Below the pieces are notes generated by a model. It had not been told where the DNA came from and searched no databases. It saw only the letters and a list, made by a program, of their open reading frames with translations. From Caulobacter sp. UNC358MFTsu5.1 (GTDB taxonomy: Bacteria; Pseudomonadota; Alphaproteobacteria; Caulobacterales; Caulobacteraceae): a stretch of 64,000 nucleotides of DNA. Location of the stretch: positions 248,001 to 312,000 of the forward strand of contig NZ_JONW01000006.1 in the NCBI RefSeq assembly GCF_000712075.1, given 5' to 3'. Position 1 is the stretch's first letter; every line of letters begins with the position of its first letter. Below, in pieces: positions 8,274 to 17,429 of the stretch. The position numbers were made by a program, and so were the translations under genes.

Positions 8274-10052
8274 TCAGTGATCCGTCGCCCGGGCCAGCTT
8301 CCAGCGGATCTTCGCCCCCTTCTCGGGACGGACCTGGCTCTTGAGCACGATGGCGCCGGCGGGGCGGGCGTGGCCGTGGTCGAAATGGGCCGAGGGGGTG
8401 ATGGCCACATCGACCGCGTCGTTGCGCAACCACCAGCCGACGTTGGACGGCCCCTTGATCAGCACGCTCTTGCCGTCGCGCGCCAGCGAGGCGCGGGCGT
8501 CCGGATGCAGGTGGAAGGTGACCGAGAACGGCAGGTAGCGGCGCGGGCCGTCGGGATTGGCCGAGCCGATGGGGATCAGGCTGTCCTCGCCGCGCAACTC
8601 GTCGGCCTTGAGGTCCAGGTACAGCCGCCGGGCGTGGGTCAGGCCCAGGCGCCGCCAGCCGTCGTGGACGATGTCCAGCCACACCCCGACGTCGGCGTCG
8701 TGGCGCTTGACCTCGACCTCGGTCGCGCCGTCGACCAGCCACGGGCCCAGGGCGTCGGCGCGCCAGCCCGACAGCGGCCGGCCGGCCGAACCGTCGCCCA
8801 CCGAGACGGTCGAGGCGGCGGACGAAAGCCGGAAGGCGTTGGCGCCGGTCGCTTCCGGACTCCAGCCGCAGCTGGTGATCAGCCGGTCCTTGCCGAACAC
8901 GATCTCGACCGCGGCCGGCTGGGCGCAGGCGGTGACGCTGAGCACGCCCGTGGCCGGCGGCCCGGCGTCGGCCATCACCTGGAGGCTGCCGCCCTGCATC
9001 TTCTGATAGCCGACATGCGGCGCGCTCTGCGGCGGGCGCGGGCCGTGGTCGTCATGGGCCAGGGCCGCGGCGATCCGCTTCGGCTCGATCGCCTCGCCGC
9101 CCTGGAACGCGGCCAGATGACCGTCGGCCAGGGCGAAGAAGCGCACCGACGAGCTCAGGCGGTCGATGGCGCGGGTCAGGGCCTCGGGGACGGGACGGCC
9201 GCGCTGGCCCAGGGCGTCGTCCAGGGTCAGCAGGTCGAACAGCAGCTCCAGCCCGGCCTCCGGCGAGCGGCTGGCGTGGCCGCCGTCGGGCAGGACGACC
9301 AGGTCCAGCAGGGCGTGGACGCGCTTGAGGCCCTGGGCCGTCAGCCGGTCGCTGGCCTTGCCGGTCAGGGCGCAGCCGGCGATGGCCACCACCACGGCCC
9401 GCTCCAGCCGGCGCTCGGGCGCGTCGGAGGCCTTGAGCAGCTGGCGCGCGCCGCGGGCGATGTCCTGCGTCATGGCCGAGATCTCGGCGTCGGACGCCTC
9501 GGGCGCGAGGGCCTTGGCGGCGCAGGCCAGGTGGAAGGTGCGGCGCTCCAGCCGCTCGCCGCTCCACGAGAAGGCGTTCCAGGTCCCGAACACCCGCCGC
9601 CAGTCCTGCAGCAGCCGCAGGGCCAGGCGCGCCGATCCGGGGCCGGCGGCCAGCAGGTGCGGCAGCCAGTCGAAGCCGTGCAGGGCGGTGGCGAACTGGC
9701 GGGTCGGGCTGGGCTGGTCGAAGGGGTCGCCGGTCTCGCCCAGCCGCAGGGCGCCGCCGTCCAGCACCAGCAGGCCGTCCAGCAGTTGGCGGCCGCGGTC
9801 GGGATCGACGGGACGGGGGTCGTGGGGATGGCCGGCCAGGCCGACCGGCCTGGGCCGGCTGATCGAGGCGCGGTGCGGCGGCGAGCCGAACCATTCGCGT
9901 TCCAGGTTGCCCTTGATCGCCGCGCCGAGGGCCTTGAGCGTCACGCCCTTGGTGCGGGCTCCGCGGCCACGGGCTCCAGAGCCACGGGAGGAGGGGCCGC
10001 CGGCGAGGGCGGAGGACTTGCGGCTGGAACCTGTCGCGGGAGCCCCCTCCAT
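8274..10052 (-). CDS. Heparinase II/III-family protein
   Basis: 592 residues. The N-terminal half is an alpha/alpha-toroid-like region (FDWLPHLLAAG, WRRVFGTWNAFSWSGERLERRTFHL). The C-terminal half is beta-rich and resembles the heparinase II/III lyase domain (HAGYQK-like HVGYQKMQGG, VTFHLHPDA, with a late NVGWWLRND). Family members cleave uronic-acid polysaccharides or act in cell-envelope metabolism. No signal peptide is evident. The first 36 residues are low-complexity Ser/Gly/Arg, so a later start near VTLKALGAAIKG is possible. The gene lies nine bases downstream of rpe on the same strand, as one transcription unit. Confidence 0.8.
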   Translation of the reverse strand: MEGAPATGSSRKSSALAGGPSSRGSGARGRGARTKGVTLKALGAAIKGNLEREWFGSPPHRASISRPRPVGLAGHPHDPRPVDPDRGRQLLDGLLVLDGGALRLGETGDPFDQPSPTRQFATALHGFDWLPHLLAAGPGSARLALRLLQDWRRVFGTWNAFSWSGERLERRTFHLACAAKALAPEASDAEISAMTQDIARGARQLLKASDAPERRLERAVVVAIAGCALTGKASDRLTAQGLKRVHALLDLVVLPDGGHASRSPEAGLELLFDLLTLDDALGQRGRPVPEALTRAIDRLSSSVRFFALADGHLAAFQGGEAIEPKRIAAALAHDDHGPRPPQSAPHVGYQKMQGGSLQVMADAGPPATGVLSVTACAQPAAVEIVFGKDRLITSCGWSPEATGANAFRLSSAASTVSVGDGSAGRPLSGWRADALGPWLVDGATEVEVKRHDADVGVWLDIVHDGWRRLGLTHARRLYLDLKADELRGEDSLIPIGSANPDGPRRYLPFSVTFHLHPDARASLARDGKSVLIKGPSNVGWWLRNDAVDVAITPSAHFDHGHARPAGAIVLKSQVRPEKGAKIRWKLARATDH

Positions 10053-10061
10053 GCCGCTGGA

Positions 10062-10721
10062 TCAGCCGCCCTTCAGGGCGCGGATGTTGCCGGCATAGGC
10101 GGAGGGGCCGCCCTTGAACACCGCCGAGCCGGCGACCAGGGCCGTGGCCCCCGCCGCCACGCACTGCGGGGCGGTGACCGGGGTGACGCCGCCGTCGACC
10201 TCCAGGATGATGTCGAGGCCGGCCTTGTCGATCATCCTGCGCAGGGCCTCGACCTTGCGCAGCTGGCCGGGGATGAAGCTCTGGCCGCCGAAGCCGGGAT
10301 TGACCGACATCACCAGCAGGAGGTCGACGTCCTCGAGAATCCACTCGACGTGGTCGATCGAGGTCGAGGGGTTGAAGACCACCCCGGCCTTGGCCCCCAG
10401 CTCGCGGATGCGCTTGAGGCTGCGGTGCAGGTGCGGGCCGGCTTCCGGATGGATGCTGATCAGGTCGGCGCCGGCGGCGCGGAAGGCCTCCAGGTACGGA
10501 TCGGCCGGGCTGATCATCAGGTGGACGTCGAACGGGATCTTGGCGTGCGGCCGGATCGCGCGAACGACATCCGGGCCCAGGGTGATGTTGGGCACGAAAT
10601 GGCCGTCCATCACGTCGACATGCACCCAGTCGGCGCCGGCCGCCTCGATGGCGGCGACCTCTTCGCCCAGCTTGGCGAAGTCGGAGGCGAGGATGGACGG
10701 GGCGATCAGCGGCGCGGTCAT
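10062..10721 (-). CDS. rpe: Ribulose-phosphate 3-epimerase
   Basis: 219-residue cytoplasmic TIM-barrel enzyme of the pentose phosphate pathway that interconverts ribulose 5-phosphate and xylulose 5-phosphate. Diagnostic segments are [15 protein letters not shown], the metal and acid motif [32 protein letters not shown] and [11 protein letters not shown] 10721 follows an AGGGA element; the earlier ATG at 10751 adds ten non-conserved residues. Transcribed after rsmB and before the heparinase-like gene. Confidence 0.95.
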   Translation of the reverse strand: MTAPLIAPSILASDFAKLGEEVAAIEAAGADWVHVDVMDGHFVPNITLGPDVVRAIRPHAKIPFDVHLMISPADPYLEAFRAAGADLISIHPEAGPHLHRSLKRIRELGAKAGVVFNPSTSIDHVEWILEDVDLLLVMSVNPGFGGQSFIPGQLRKVEALRRMIDKAGLDIILEVDGGVTPVTAPQCVAAGATALVAGSAVFKGGPSAYAGNIRALKGG

Positions 10722-10851
10722 GGGTCCCTGGCTTAGCTGTGTCGGGCTCACGCCACAAGCGAGTGCTTCGCCCGGAAGCTTAACGCACTCATCCGCCTCA
10801 AGGTTGTCGTCCGCAAGCGCGGAGCTTGGGCCGGGACGCCGGCTTTCCAGG

Positions 10852-12132
10852 CTACCGTTTGACGAATCGCGCCGCGAAGAAGCCGTCCAGTCCGCCCTCG
10901 CGGTGGTGGGGCAGGATTCGCAGCGTGCCGCGCGCCGTCAGGCTGGCGGCCGGGGCGCCGCCTTCCTCCGGGGCGATGGGGTCCAGGGCCATGTCCGGAC
11001 GGCGGGCCAGGAAGGCCTCGACCTGGGCCTCGCCCTCTTCCGGCTCCAGCGAGCAGACGCAGTAGACCAGGCGGCCGCTGGGCTTCAGGCGGCCGGCGGC
11101 GCTGTCGAGCAGGCGGCTCTGGACGGCGGCCAGGCTGGCCACGTCGCCGGGGCGGGCGGCCCACAGCACGTCCGGATGGCGGCGGAAGGTGCCGGTGGCC
11201 GAGCAGGGCGCGTCCAGCAGCACGGCGTCGAAGGTCCGCGCGTCCTCCCAGGCCCCGGCGTCGGCGGCGACCACCTCGGCGGTCAGGGAAAGGCGGGCCA
11301 GGTTCTCGGTGACGCGCTGCAGGCGGGCTGCCGAGCGGTCGACGGCCACGGTCTGCGCGCCGGCGGCGGCCAGCTGCATCGTCTTGCCGCCGGGCGCGGC
11401 GCAGAGGTCGAGCGCGGTCTGTCCGGCCTTCACGTCCAGCAGGCGGGCGGGGATGGCGGCGGCGGCGTCCTGCACCCACCAGGTCCCCTCGTCGAAGGCC
11501 GGCCAGGCCGAGACGTCGCCCCGGCGCTCGGTGCGCAGCGTGCCGCCGGGCAGGATCTGGCCTTCCAGCCGGGCGGCCAGGTCGGCCGCGTCGGCGCCGG
11601 GCTTCAGCGACAGGTCGGTGGCCGGCTCGAAGGCGATCTGGCCGGCGACGGCGTCGGCGGTCTCCTTGCCCCAGGCGCCGACCCAGCGGGCGTAGAGCCA
11701 CGGCGGGGCCAGGTCCTCGGCGGCGTCGGACAGGCCGCCGTCGCGCAGGAGGCCGCGCAGCACCGCGTTGACCAGGCCCTTGAACGGGCGGCTGGTCTTG
11801 TTGGCGCCGGCCAGCTCGACGCTGGTGGCGACGGCGGCGAAGGCCGGCACCTCCAGGAAGAAGGCCTGGGTCGCGCCCAGGCGCAGCAGGTTGCGCACGC
11901 GCGGCGGCGGCTCCTTGGCCAGCTTACCGGCCAGGGCGCGGTCGATGGGCCCCAGATGGCGCAGGGCGGCCATGGCGAGGGCGCGCGCGAAGGCCCGCTC
12001 GCGCGGTTCCAGAAAGCGGAAGGCGTTGGCCGAGGCGGCTTCGTCGAGCCCGCCGCGCCGCGACAGGGCCGCGTCGATGAGGGCAAGGGCGCCTTCCCGT
12101 GCCGGGAGGCCGTCGTTGAGTTCCTGAGTCAC
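10852..12132 (-). CDS. rsmB: 16S rRNA m5C967 methyltransferase RsmB-like
   Basis: 426 residues. The N-terminal NusB-like domain ([31 protein letters not shown]) is followed by a Rossmann methyltransferase domain. SAM motif I is [13 protein letters not shown]. The cytosine-methylating cysteines lie in [15 protein letters not shown] and [16 protein letters not shown] 12132 gives the expected N-terminus; the frame extends upstream to 12249 only as a readthrough of non-conserved sequence. Likely first gene of rsmB-rpe-heparinase-like. Confidence 0.9.
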   Translation of the reverse strand: MTQELNDGLPAREGALALIDAALSRRGGLDEAASANAFRFLEPRERAFARALAMAALRHLGPIDRALAGKLAKEPPPRVRNLLRLGATQAFFLEVPAFAAVATSVELAGANKTSRPFKGLVNAVLRGLLRDGGLSDAAEDLAPPWLYARWVGAWGKETADAVAGQIAFEPATDLSLKPGADAADLAARLEGQILPGGTLRTERRGDVSAWPAFDEGTWWVQDAAAAIPARLLDVKAGQTALDLCAAPGGKTMQLAAAGAQTVAVDRSAARLQRVTENLARLSLTAEVVAADAGAWEDARTFDAVLLDAPCSATGTFRRHPDVLWAARPGDVASLAAVQSRLLDSAAGRLKPSGRLVYCVCSLEPEEGEAQVEAFLARRPDMALDPIAPEEGGAPAASLTARGTLRILPHHREGGLDGFFAARFVKR

Positions 12133-12173
12133 CCGCTCGCCGTGCCCAAAGGCGACGGCGAGCGCAAGCGGAA

Positions 12174-12578
12174 TCAGGCCGCGGCCGGTTTGCGCACCAG
12201 GCTCGTGATCACCGTCACGCCGAACAGCAGGAAGCCGGCGACGGTGCAAAGCCCGCCCACCGCCAGCAGCGGCCCGTAGATCGAGACAGGTCCGACCTGG
12301 CCCAGATACATGAAGAGGCCGCTGATCATGCAGATCACGCCCACGTTCGACAGGGTGAAGTTCGTCAGCTTGACCCAGTTGGGCACGTTCTGGCCCAGCA
12401 GGGCGTAGAAGGCGCCCATTAGCGCCAGGCTGACCCAGCCCAGCAGGTTCAGGTGGGCGTGGGCGGAATAGGTGGCGTGGTTCTGGGTGATGCTCATCGT
12501 CAGGCCCCAGCAGACGCCGATCATGGCGTAGGTGGCGGCGGCGGCGAAGAAGGCGTGAGGCCAGCGGCTGGTGGTCAT
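12174..12578 (-). CDS. Small four-TM heme-copper oxidase subunit I-like protein
   Basis: 134 residues with four hydrophobic segments. The stretch TYSAHAHLNLLGWVSLALMGAFYALL (His-x-His-x-Asn) matches helices of cytochrome oxidase subunit I/NnrS-like small proteins. The protein is far too short to be a complete oxidase, so heme binding or a sensing/assembly role is only inference. ATG 12578 is preceded by GGGGGAG; the longer frame to 12632 lacks such a site. It stands alone, divergent from the DUF1674 gene. Confidence 0.7.
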   Translation of the reverse strand: MTTSRWPHAFFAAAATYAMIGVCWGLTMSITQNHATYSAHAHLNLLGWVSLALMGAFYALLGQNVPNWVKLTNFTLSNVGVICMISGLFMYLGQVGPVSIYGPLLAVGGLCTVAGFLLFGVTVITSLVRKPAAA

Positions 12579-12676
12579 GGAAACTCCCCCGAGTTGCAGA
12601 ACGCGGTTATTCGGAAGCCGGGGGTTGAACACCAGAAGGATTTCGCGGGCAAGAGGGACGATGTTAAACCTTGGTC

Positions 12677-12892
12677 ATGTCCGAGCTTCCCTCCCCCCAG
12701 CCCGACCTTCCGCCCGGCGCCGCGCCGGACAAGCCGCTGACCCCGGCCGCCCGCCGCGCGCTTGAAGAAGCCGCGGCCCGCCGCGCGGCCGAGCACGCCG
12801 CCGCCTTGCCCACCGAGGAGGGCGGCCGCGACGGTCCCGAGCCGACGCGGTTCGGCGACTGGGAGCGCAAGGGCGTGGCGGTGGATTTCTAG
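12677..12892 (+). CDS. DUF1674/SDHAF4-like protein
   Basis: 71 residues. The disordered, Ala/Pro-rich N-terminal part is followed by the invariant C-terminal signature GPEPTRFGDWERKGVAVDF of DUF1674. The mitochondrial relative SDHAF4 is a succinate dehydrogenase flavoprotein assembly factor, so a similar role is plausible here. The TTG at 12671 is in frame, but ATG 12677 is preferred. The stop is followed directly by intergenic palindromes. Confidence 0.85.
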   Translation: MSELPSPQPDLPPGAAPDKPLTPAARRALEEAAARRAAEHAAALPTEEGGRDGPEPTRFGDWERKGVAVDF

Positions 12893-12898
12893 GGGCGA

Positions 12899-12943
12899 AG
12901 CCCCGTTCCTCCCCCTGTGGGGGAGGGCCTCGCTGGCGAGCGC
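12899..12943. repeat. Intergenic palindrome (C-rich repeat family), copy 1
   Basis: Consecutive hairpins lie between the DUF1674 gene and pyrF, which converge: GGGGC-GAA-GCCCC, then CCTCCCCC-TGT-GGGGGAGG (12908-12926), then CTCGC-TG-GCGAG. The CCTCCCCC/GGGGGAGG arm recurs at 18.7, 31.2 and 58.9 kb. Its position between convergent stops suggests a terminator or mRNA end stabiliser. No T-run follows. Confidence 0.75.
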
Positions 12944-13632
12944 TAGTGGCCCGCCATCTCCGCCACCACCTTCAGCGCCGCCTCGCGCGGGTCGTTGGCC
13001 GCCGTGATCGGACGGCCGCAGACCAGGTGGCTGGCGCCGGCCTTCAGGGCGTCGGCCGGGGTGGCGGCGCGGGCCTGGTCGTTCTTGGCCGACCAGAAGG
13101 GGCGCACGCCCGGCGTCACCACCAGGAAGTCGGGGCCGGCGATCTCGCGGGCCAGGGCGGCTTCCTGCGGGGACGAGACGATGCCGTCCACCCCGCACTC
13201 CACCGCCTGGCGGATGCGCCGGGCCACCAGGTCGCGCGCCGAGAAGGCGTAGCCCATCTCGATCAGGTCGGCGTCGGTCAGGCTGGTCAGCACGGTGACG
13301 GCCAGGATCTTCAGGTCCGAGCCGGCCTTGGCCTTGACGGCGGCCTGCATCACCTGCGGCTCGGCGTGGACGGTCAGCAGGTCGCAGCCGGCCCCGGCCA
13401 GCACCCGGGCCGAGCGCTCCACGGTGGCGCCGATGTCGTGCAGCTTCCAATCGAGGAAGATCTGCTTGCCCTCGCCCTTCAGCTGGCGCGCCAGGGCCAT
13501 GCCGTCGGTGGCCAGCAGCTCCAGGCCGATCTTGTAGAACGACACCGCATCGCCCAGGGTCTCGACCATTTGACGGGCCTCGGCTGTGCTGGGCAGGTCG
13601 AGCGGCAGGATCAGGCGCGGATCGGCGGTCAT
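12943..13632 (-). CDS. pyrF: Orotidine 5'-phosphate decarboxylase
   Basis: 229-residue cytoplasmic TIM-barrel enzyme, last step of UMP synthesis. The N-terminal LILPLDLPS strand and the catalytic FLDWKLHDIGATV (Asp61, Lys63, Asp66) are present, as is the phosphate-binding end VTPGVRPFWS followed by VCGRPITAA. Length is typical. Start ATG 13632 matches the family N-terminus. Stand-alone gene, convergent with the DUF1674 gene. Confidence 0.95.
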   Translation of the reverse strand: MTADPRLILPLDLPSTAEARQMVETLGDAVSFYKIGLELLATDGMALARQLKGEGKQIFLDWKLHDIGATVERSARVLAGAGCDLLTVHAEPQVMQAAVKAKAGSDLKILAVTVLTSLTDADLIEMGYAFSARDLVARRIRQAVECGVDGIVSSPQEAALAREIAGPDFLVVTPGVRPFWSAKNDQARAATPADALKAGASHLVCGRPITAANDPREAALKVVAEMAGH

Positions 13633-13717
13633 GGCGGTCCCCTTGGGGTTGGCGCGCGCGTTCGCATCACCCTAAGAAGGATGCGGATCCGCGCGAATTG
13701 AAGGCTAAGCACCCCGA

Positions 13718-14413
13718 ATGAGCCAGGCTGAGCTCGCCGTCAACTTCTTCGTCGCCCTGTTCGCCCTGATCGATCCGATCGGCAACGTGCCGCTGTTCGC
13801 CGCCGCCACCCTGGGCGCGGCCGCCGCCGGCCGCCGGATGGTGGCGGTCTATATCGGCCTGTTCGTCGCCGCCTTCCTGATCTTCTTCTTCTTCACGGGC
13901 GTCAGCCTGCTGGAGTTCTTCGGCATCTCGATGCCGGCCTTCCGCATCGCCGGCGGCATCATCCTGTTCATCCTGGGCCTGGACATGGTGCGCGACGACT
14001 TCACCACCATGTTCGCCGACGCGGCCGAGGGCGTGGAGGGCCAGTCGGCCCGGGTCTACGCCAAGCAGCGGTTCGAGCGGCTGATCGTGCCGTTCGCCAT
14101 GCCGCTGCTGATCGGGCCCGGTGCGATCTCGACCGTGATCATCTACGCCAGCGAGGCCCGGCCCCTGGGCCTGGCGGGCCTGGCCGCCGGCGTCGGGGTG
14201 ATCGCCGCCGTCTCGGTGGTGCTGGTCGCCGTGTTCTGGGCCGCGCCGGTGATCAGCAAGGTGCTGGGCCGGATCGGCATGAGCATCGTGGTGCGGGTGC
14301 TGGGCCTGATCCTCTGCGCCCTGGCGGTGCAGTTCGTGCTGATCGGCGTGGGCGACGCCACGCGGGGCCTGATCCGGGCCGACGCCAAGGCGCCGTACGC
14401 CGAGCACAGGTAG
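13718..14413 (+). CDS. MarC-family integral membrane protein
   Basis: 231 residues, six predicted transmembrane helices. FFVALFALIDPIGNVPLF at the N-terminus and RLIVPFAMPLLIGPGAIST in the middle are the paired signatures of the MarC family (UPF0056). Despite the name, members have no proven antibiotic-resistance role and their substrate is unknown. Single gene, divergent from pyrF and convergent with the SDR gene. Confidence 0.9.
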   Translation: MSQAELAVNFFVALFALIDPIGNVPLFAAATLGAAAAGRRMVAVYIGLFVAAFLIFFFFTGVSLLEFFGISMPAFRIAGGIILFILGLDMVRDDFTTMFADAAEGVEGQSARVYAKQRFERLIVPFAMPLLIGPGAISTVIIYASEARPLGLAGLAAGVGVIAAVSVVLVAVFWAAPVISKVLGRIGMSIVVRVLGLILCALAVQFVLIGVGDATRGLIRADAKAPYAEHR

Positions 14414-14493
14414 CGGACGAAGAAACACGCGCCGCATGGCGTCGGTGTGAAATCGGAGACGGTCGGGAGCGAGCGTGTGTCCCCCGTGTCGTC

Positions 14494-15294
14494 CTAGACC
14501 TTCCGGAACCGGCTTCCCTGGCTGGCCATCAGGGCCAGGGCCCAGTCGTCGGGGACCAGCTTGGCGATCGCCGCGATGGCCTTGTTGGGCGAGCCGGGCA
14601 CGCAGATCGCGCGATTGGCCTCGGCGGCCTCGTAGCCGGCGGCGGCCACCTCGTCGGCGCCCAGCCACAGCCAGGTCGGCAGGCTCTGGCTGACCTGGGC
14701 ACGGGTGCCGTTGACGTCGTGGAATTCCGAATAGGTGAAGCCCGGGCACAGGGCGCTGACGTGCACGCCCGCCGCCTGGTTCTCCAGGTGCAGGCTCTGG
14801 GAGAACTTCACGAGAAAGCTCTTGGTCGCCGCGTAGAGGGTGTGGCCCGCCGCGCCGGGGGCCAGGCCCGCCAGGGAGGCGACGTTGACGATGCGGCCGA
14901 AGCCGCGCTCGACCATGCCCGGCAGCACCTTGTGGGTCAGGCCGCAGACCGAGACCAGCAGCACCTGCAGGAAGGCGCTCTGGTCGGCCCAGGTGGTCTG
15001 GGCGTAGGCGCCGGACAGGCCGTAGCCGGCGTTGTTGACCAGGGCGTCGACCACCCGGCCCTCGGCCTCGATCGCCGCCAGCACCTGGTCGACGGCCTCG
15101 GCCTGGGCCAGGTCGGCGGCGATCGGATAGGCCTCGACGCCGAACCGCAGGCGGATCTCGGCGGCCAGGGCCTCCAGCCGGTCCAGCCGGCGCGCGGTCA
15201 GAGCCACGTCGTAGCCGTGGCTGGCGTAGATGCGGGCGAAGGCGGCCCCGATGCCGGCGGAGGCGCCGGTGATCAGGGCGAGACGGCGGGCCAT
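14494..15294 (-). CDS. Short-chain dehydrogenase/reductase
   Basis: 266 residues, classical SDR. It has the NAD(P) motif TGASAGIGAAF, the structural NNAGYG, and Ser/Tyr-x-x-x-Lys as VASLAGLAPGAAGHTLYAATKSF (Tyr and Lys of YAATK). A basic residue after the second strand (ALTARRLDRL) suggests NADPH. The frame is open to 15405, but ATG 15294 gives the conserved MARRLALITG start. Substrate unknown. Convergent with marC. Confidence 0.9.
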   Translation of the reverse strand: MARRLALITGASAGIGAAFARIYASHGYDVALTARRLDRLEALAAEIRLRFGVEAYPIAADLAQAEAVDQVLAAIEAEGRVVDALVNNAGYGLSGAYAQTTWADQSAFLQVLLVSVCGLTHKVLPGMVERGFGRIVNVASLAGLAPGAAGHTLYAATKSFLVKFSQSLHLENQAAGVHVSALCPGFTYSEFHDVNGTRAQVSQSLPTWLWLGADEVAAAGYEAAEANRAICVPGSPNKAIAAIAKLVPDDWALALMASQGSRFRKV

Positions 15295-15479
15295 GCGGCG
15301 AGTGTCCAGCGAAACGGTGAAACTTGGCCGGAGTCGAGCACGGGCGGGCGTTTGGTTCAAGGCGGGGCGGCGGCGCCTTGGCCTGATCACGGCCTCGGGG
15401 GTCATGACCTCGAATTAAGTCGTCTCCCGCCGGAGCCGTCGCTATCTCTGGCCGCACCCCTTTTCGAGAGTAGTGAAGC

Positions 15480-16331
15480 ATGCGCGCATTTTCGATCCTC
15501 GCCGCCGCCGCCGCCGCCCTGGGCCTTGCCGACGCCGCTTCGGCCGCGTCGTCGATCGACATCACCAACGCCGTCGCCCGCGTGACCGTGATCCCCGAGG
15601 TGCGGAGCGACGTGAAGGTCGATATCCAGAATTCCAACCCCAGGCTGCCGCTGCAGGTCCGGCCATCGGGATCGCGCATCGTGATCGACGGCGGACTGGC
15701 GGGCGGCGTCGACGGCGACCGGATCAAGGGCTGCGACGTCGAGGACGGCAAGCCCGTCGTCGCGGTGCGCGACATCGGCGACGTGGCCTGGGCCGACATG
15801 CCGCAAGTGGTGATCCACGCGCCGATGGGCGTCGAGCTGGCCACCAGCGGCGCCGTGTTCGGCGAGGTCGGTCGCACCGACAGCCTGGAACTGTCCAACG
15901 CCGGCTGCGGCGACTGGACGGTGGGTGACGTCAAGGGCGCGTTCGAACTGAACCAGGCGGGCCCGGGCGACGCCAAGGCCGGCCGGGCCGGCGAGGCCGA
16001 GGTCCACATCGCCGACTCGGGACATCTGACGCTCCAGGGCGTCGACGGCGACCTGAAGATCTTCGTCGCCGGCTCGGGCGGCGTGGCGGCGACCAGCGTG
16101 GGCCGCAAGTTCGAGGCCCATGTCGCCGGTCCGGGCCGCGTCAGCGTGGCGGGCGGCCGGTCGACCGAGGTCGAGGTCAGTATCCTGGGAGCGGGCGAGG
16201 TCGACTTCAACGGCGTGGCCGGCAAGGTCTCGGCCTCGGTCTCGGGCTCCGGCAGGGTGGTGGTCGCCAAGGCCGAGGGGCCGGTCAGCAAGGCGGTCGC
16301 CGGGTCGGGCCAGGTTGTGGTCGGACCGTAG
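15480..16331 (+). CDS. Secreted GIN-domain (DUF2807) protein
   Basis: 283 residues. An Ala-rich signal peptide ends near ADAASAA. The mature part is a long series of short beta-strands with repeated Gly-Ser-Gly turns (VAGSGGVAATS, VSGSGRVVVAKAEG, VAGSGQVVV), as in the right-handed beta-solenoid GIN domain, once called putative autotransporter adhesin. No outer-membrane barrel is present, so a periplasmic or surface role is inferred. Monocistronic; ATG 15480 directly precedes the signal peptide. Confidence 0.8.
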   Translation: MRAFSILAAAAAALGLADAASAASSIDITNAVARVTVIPEVRSDVKVDIQNSNPRLPLQVRPSGSRIVIDGGLAGGVDGDRIKGCDVEDGKPVVAVRDIGDVAWADMPQVVIHAPMGVELATSGAVFGEVGRTDSLELSNAGCGDWTVGDVKGAFELNQAGPGDAKAGRAGEAEVHIADSGHLTLQGVDGDLKIFVAGSGGVAATSVGRKFEAHVAGPGRVSVAGGRSTEVEVSILGAGEVDFNGVAGKVSASVSGSGRVVVAKAEGPVSKAVAGSGQVVVGP

Positions 16332-16333
16332 GC

Positions 16334-16412
16334 CGGCGACGCCCCCTCCGTCACGACGCGTATCCGCGTCGCGCCACCTTCCCCGCTTCGCGAGGGAGGA
16401 AGGGGGAGGGGA
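16334..16412. repeat. Intergenic palindrome (C-rich repeat family), copy 2
   Basis: Begins GACGCCCCCTCCGTCACGA, contains the stem GACGCG-TATC-CGCGTC and continues GCGCCACCTTCCCC before a second hairpin. About 45 of 47 positions match the reverse complement of the repeat at 58.83-58.88 kb. The stem differs there by a compensatory pair (GATGCG-TATC-CGCATC). Lies between the convergent GIN-domain and flavodoxin genes. Confidence 0.8.
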
Positions 16413-16502
16413 CGCTCGGGCTCAAGCGTCCCCTCGGGCGGCGCCGGAGCGCCGCGGGCCCGTCCTTCGGGCTGGGGGATCAGGAAGGACGGGCGGACTT
16501 CG

Positions 16503-17108
16503 TTACGCCGCTTCGCTGAGCGCCGGCTGGGCGCCGCGCGTCCAGCGGACGGCGGCCTCGGCGATGCGGACGCCGAACAGGCGGGCGGTCTCGCGGTCGC
16601 CGGCCGGCGGGGTGATCTCGGGCGAGGCGTTGTCCGACTGGGCGGCCAGGCCGATGAACGAGCCGACGCGGTTCAGCGTGTCGGGGCCGCGTTCGGCGGC
16701 GGTCACTCCGGGAGGGGCCAGGCCCAGGTTCACCCAGTTCATGCCGTGCTGGGCGGCCAGGATGGTCAGGCTCTCCAGGGCGTGGCCCTTGTCGCCCGCG
16801 AAGCTGTGCGAGTTGGTGAAGCCCGCGGCCAGCTTGTCCTTCCAAGCGCCGGTGAAGAAGACGCCGGCGGTGGCGTCGGCGAACACTTTGAACACGCCCG
16901 AGACGTCGCCCATGTAGGTCGGGGCGCCGAACACCACGGCGTCGGCCGCGGTGATCTGTTCGATGATCGAGGCGAAGTCCTGGGCGGCGTTCTCGATCTT
17001 CAGCAGCACCGGGGTCTGGCCGGCGTCGCGGACGCCTTCCGCGATCTTGTCGGCGAGGACGGCGGTGTGGCCGTAGCCCGAATGGTAGACGATGGCGACC
17101 TTGGTCAT
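16503..17108 (-). CDS. Flavodoxin-family NAD(P)H:quinone oxidoreductase
   Basis: 201 residues. The FMN phosphate loop is YHSGYGHTAVLADKIAEGV, and the flavin-contact loop is FGAPTYMGDVSGVFKVF, as in WrbA/flavodoxin-like reductases. A later loop SHSFAGDKGHALESL also fits. It probably performs two-electron quinone reduction in the cytoplasm. The frame extends to 17198, but ATG 17108 gives the standard MTKVAIVYHSG start. Divergent from an MFS exporter across a 321-bp region rich in inverted repeats, suggesting joint stress- or drug-responsive control. Confidence 0.85.
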   Translation of the reverse strand: MTKVAIVYHSGYGHTAVLADKIAEGVRDAGQTPVLLKIENAAQDFASIIEQITAADAVVFGAPTYMGDVSGVFKVFADATAGVFFTGAWKDKLAAGFTNSHSFAGDKGHALESLTILAAQHGMNWVNLGLAPPGVTAAERGPDTLNRVGSFIGLAAQSDNASPEITPPAGDRETARLFGVRIAEAAVRWTRGAQPALSEAA

Positions 17109-17429
17109 TGGAATGAGCCCTAGTTGATGGTTGGTTTCGCAACTGAAACCGTGACGATTACGTATGATCGTCTCGGGCGGTTTCCAGGGGATCGGCAACA
17201 GAAGGTGATGCAGTTATTCTGCAAGCCGATTCAGCGCCGGTAGGGTCGGTTTCGGGCGAACGGCGGAATCTGGGGGCTGATCAACGCTTCAACCTTGTGA
17301 CAACGTTGTCATTATCTTATTTAGCGCGATAACCAGACAACAGCATCAGCTGAAGGCGCGCCGTCCCAAGGCATCCTTGGGGGCGCGTCCCGGGCCGTCC
17401 TGCGGCGTGTGTATCGAAAGGCGGCGATC
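17109..17429. promoter_or_regulatory. Divergent control region, flavodoxin / MFS exporter
   Basis: Three operator-like inverted repeats are visible. GGTTTC-N6-GAAACC is at 17133-17150. GACGAT-N8-ATCGTC is at 17153-17172. A perfect 14-bp palindrome, TGACAACGTTGTCA, is at 17298-17311, followed by an AT-rich stretch (attatcttattta). The first two sit just upstream of the flavodoxin start and the third on the exporter side. No regulator gene is adjacent, so the binding protein is unknown. Confidence 0.5.
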
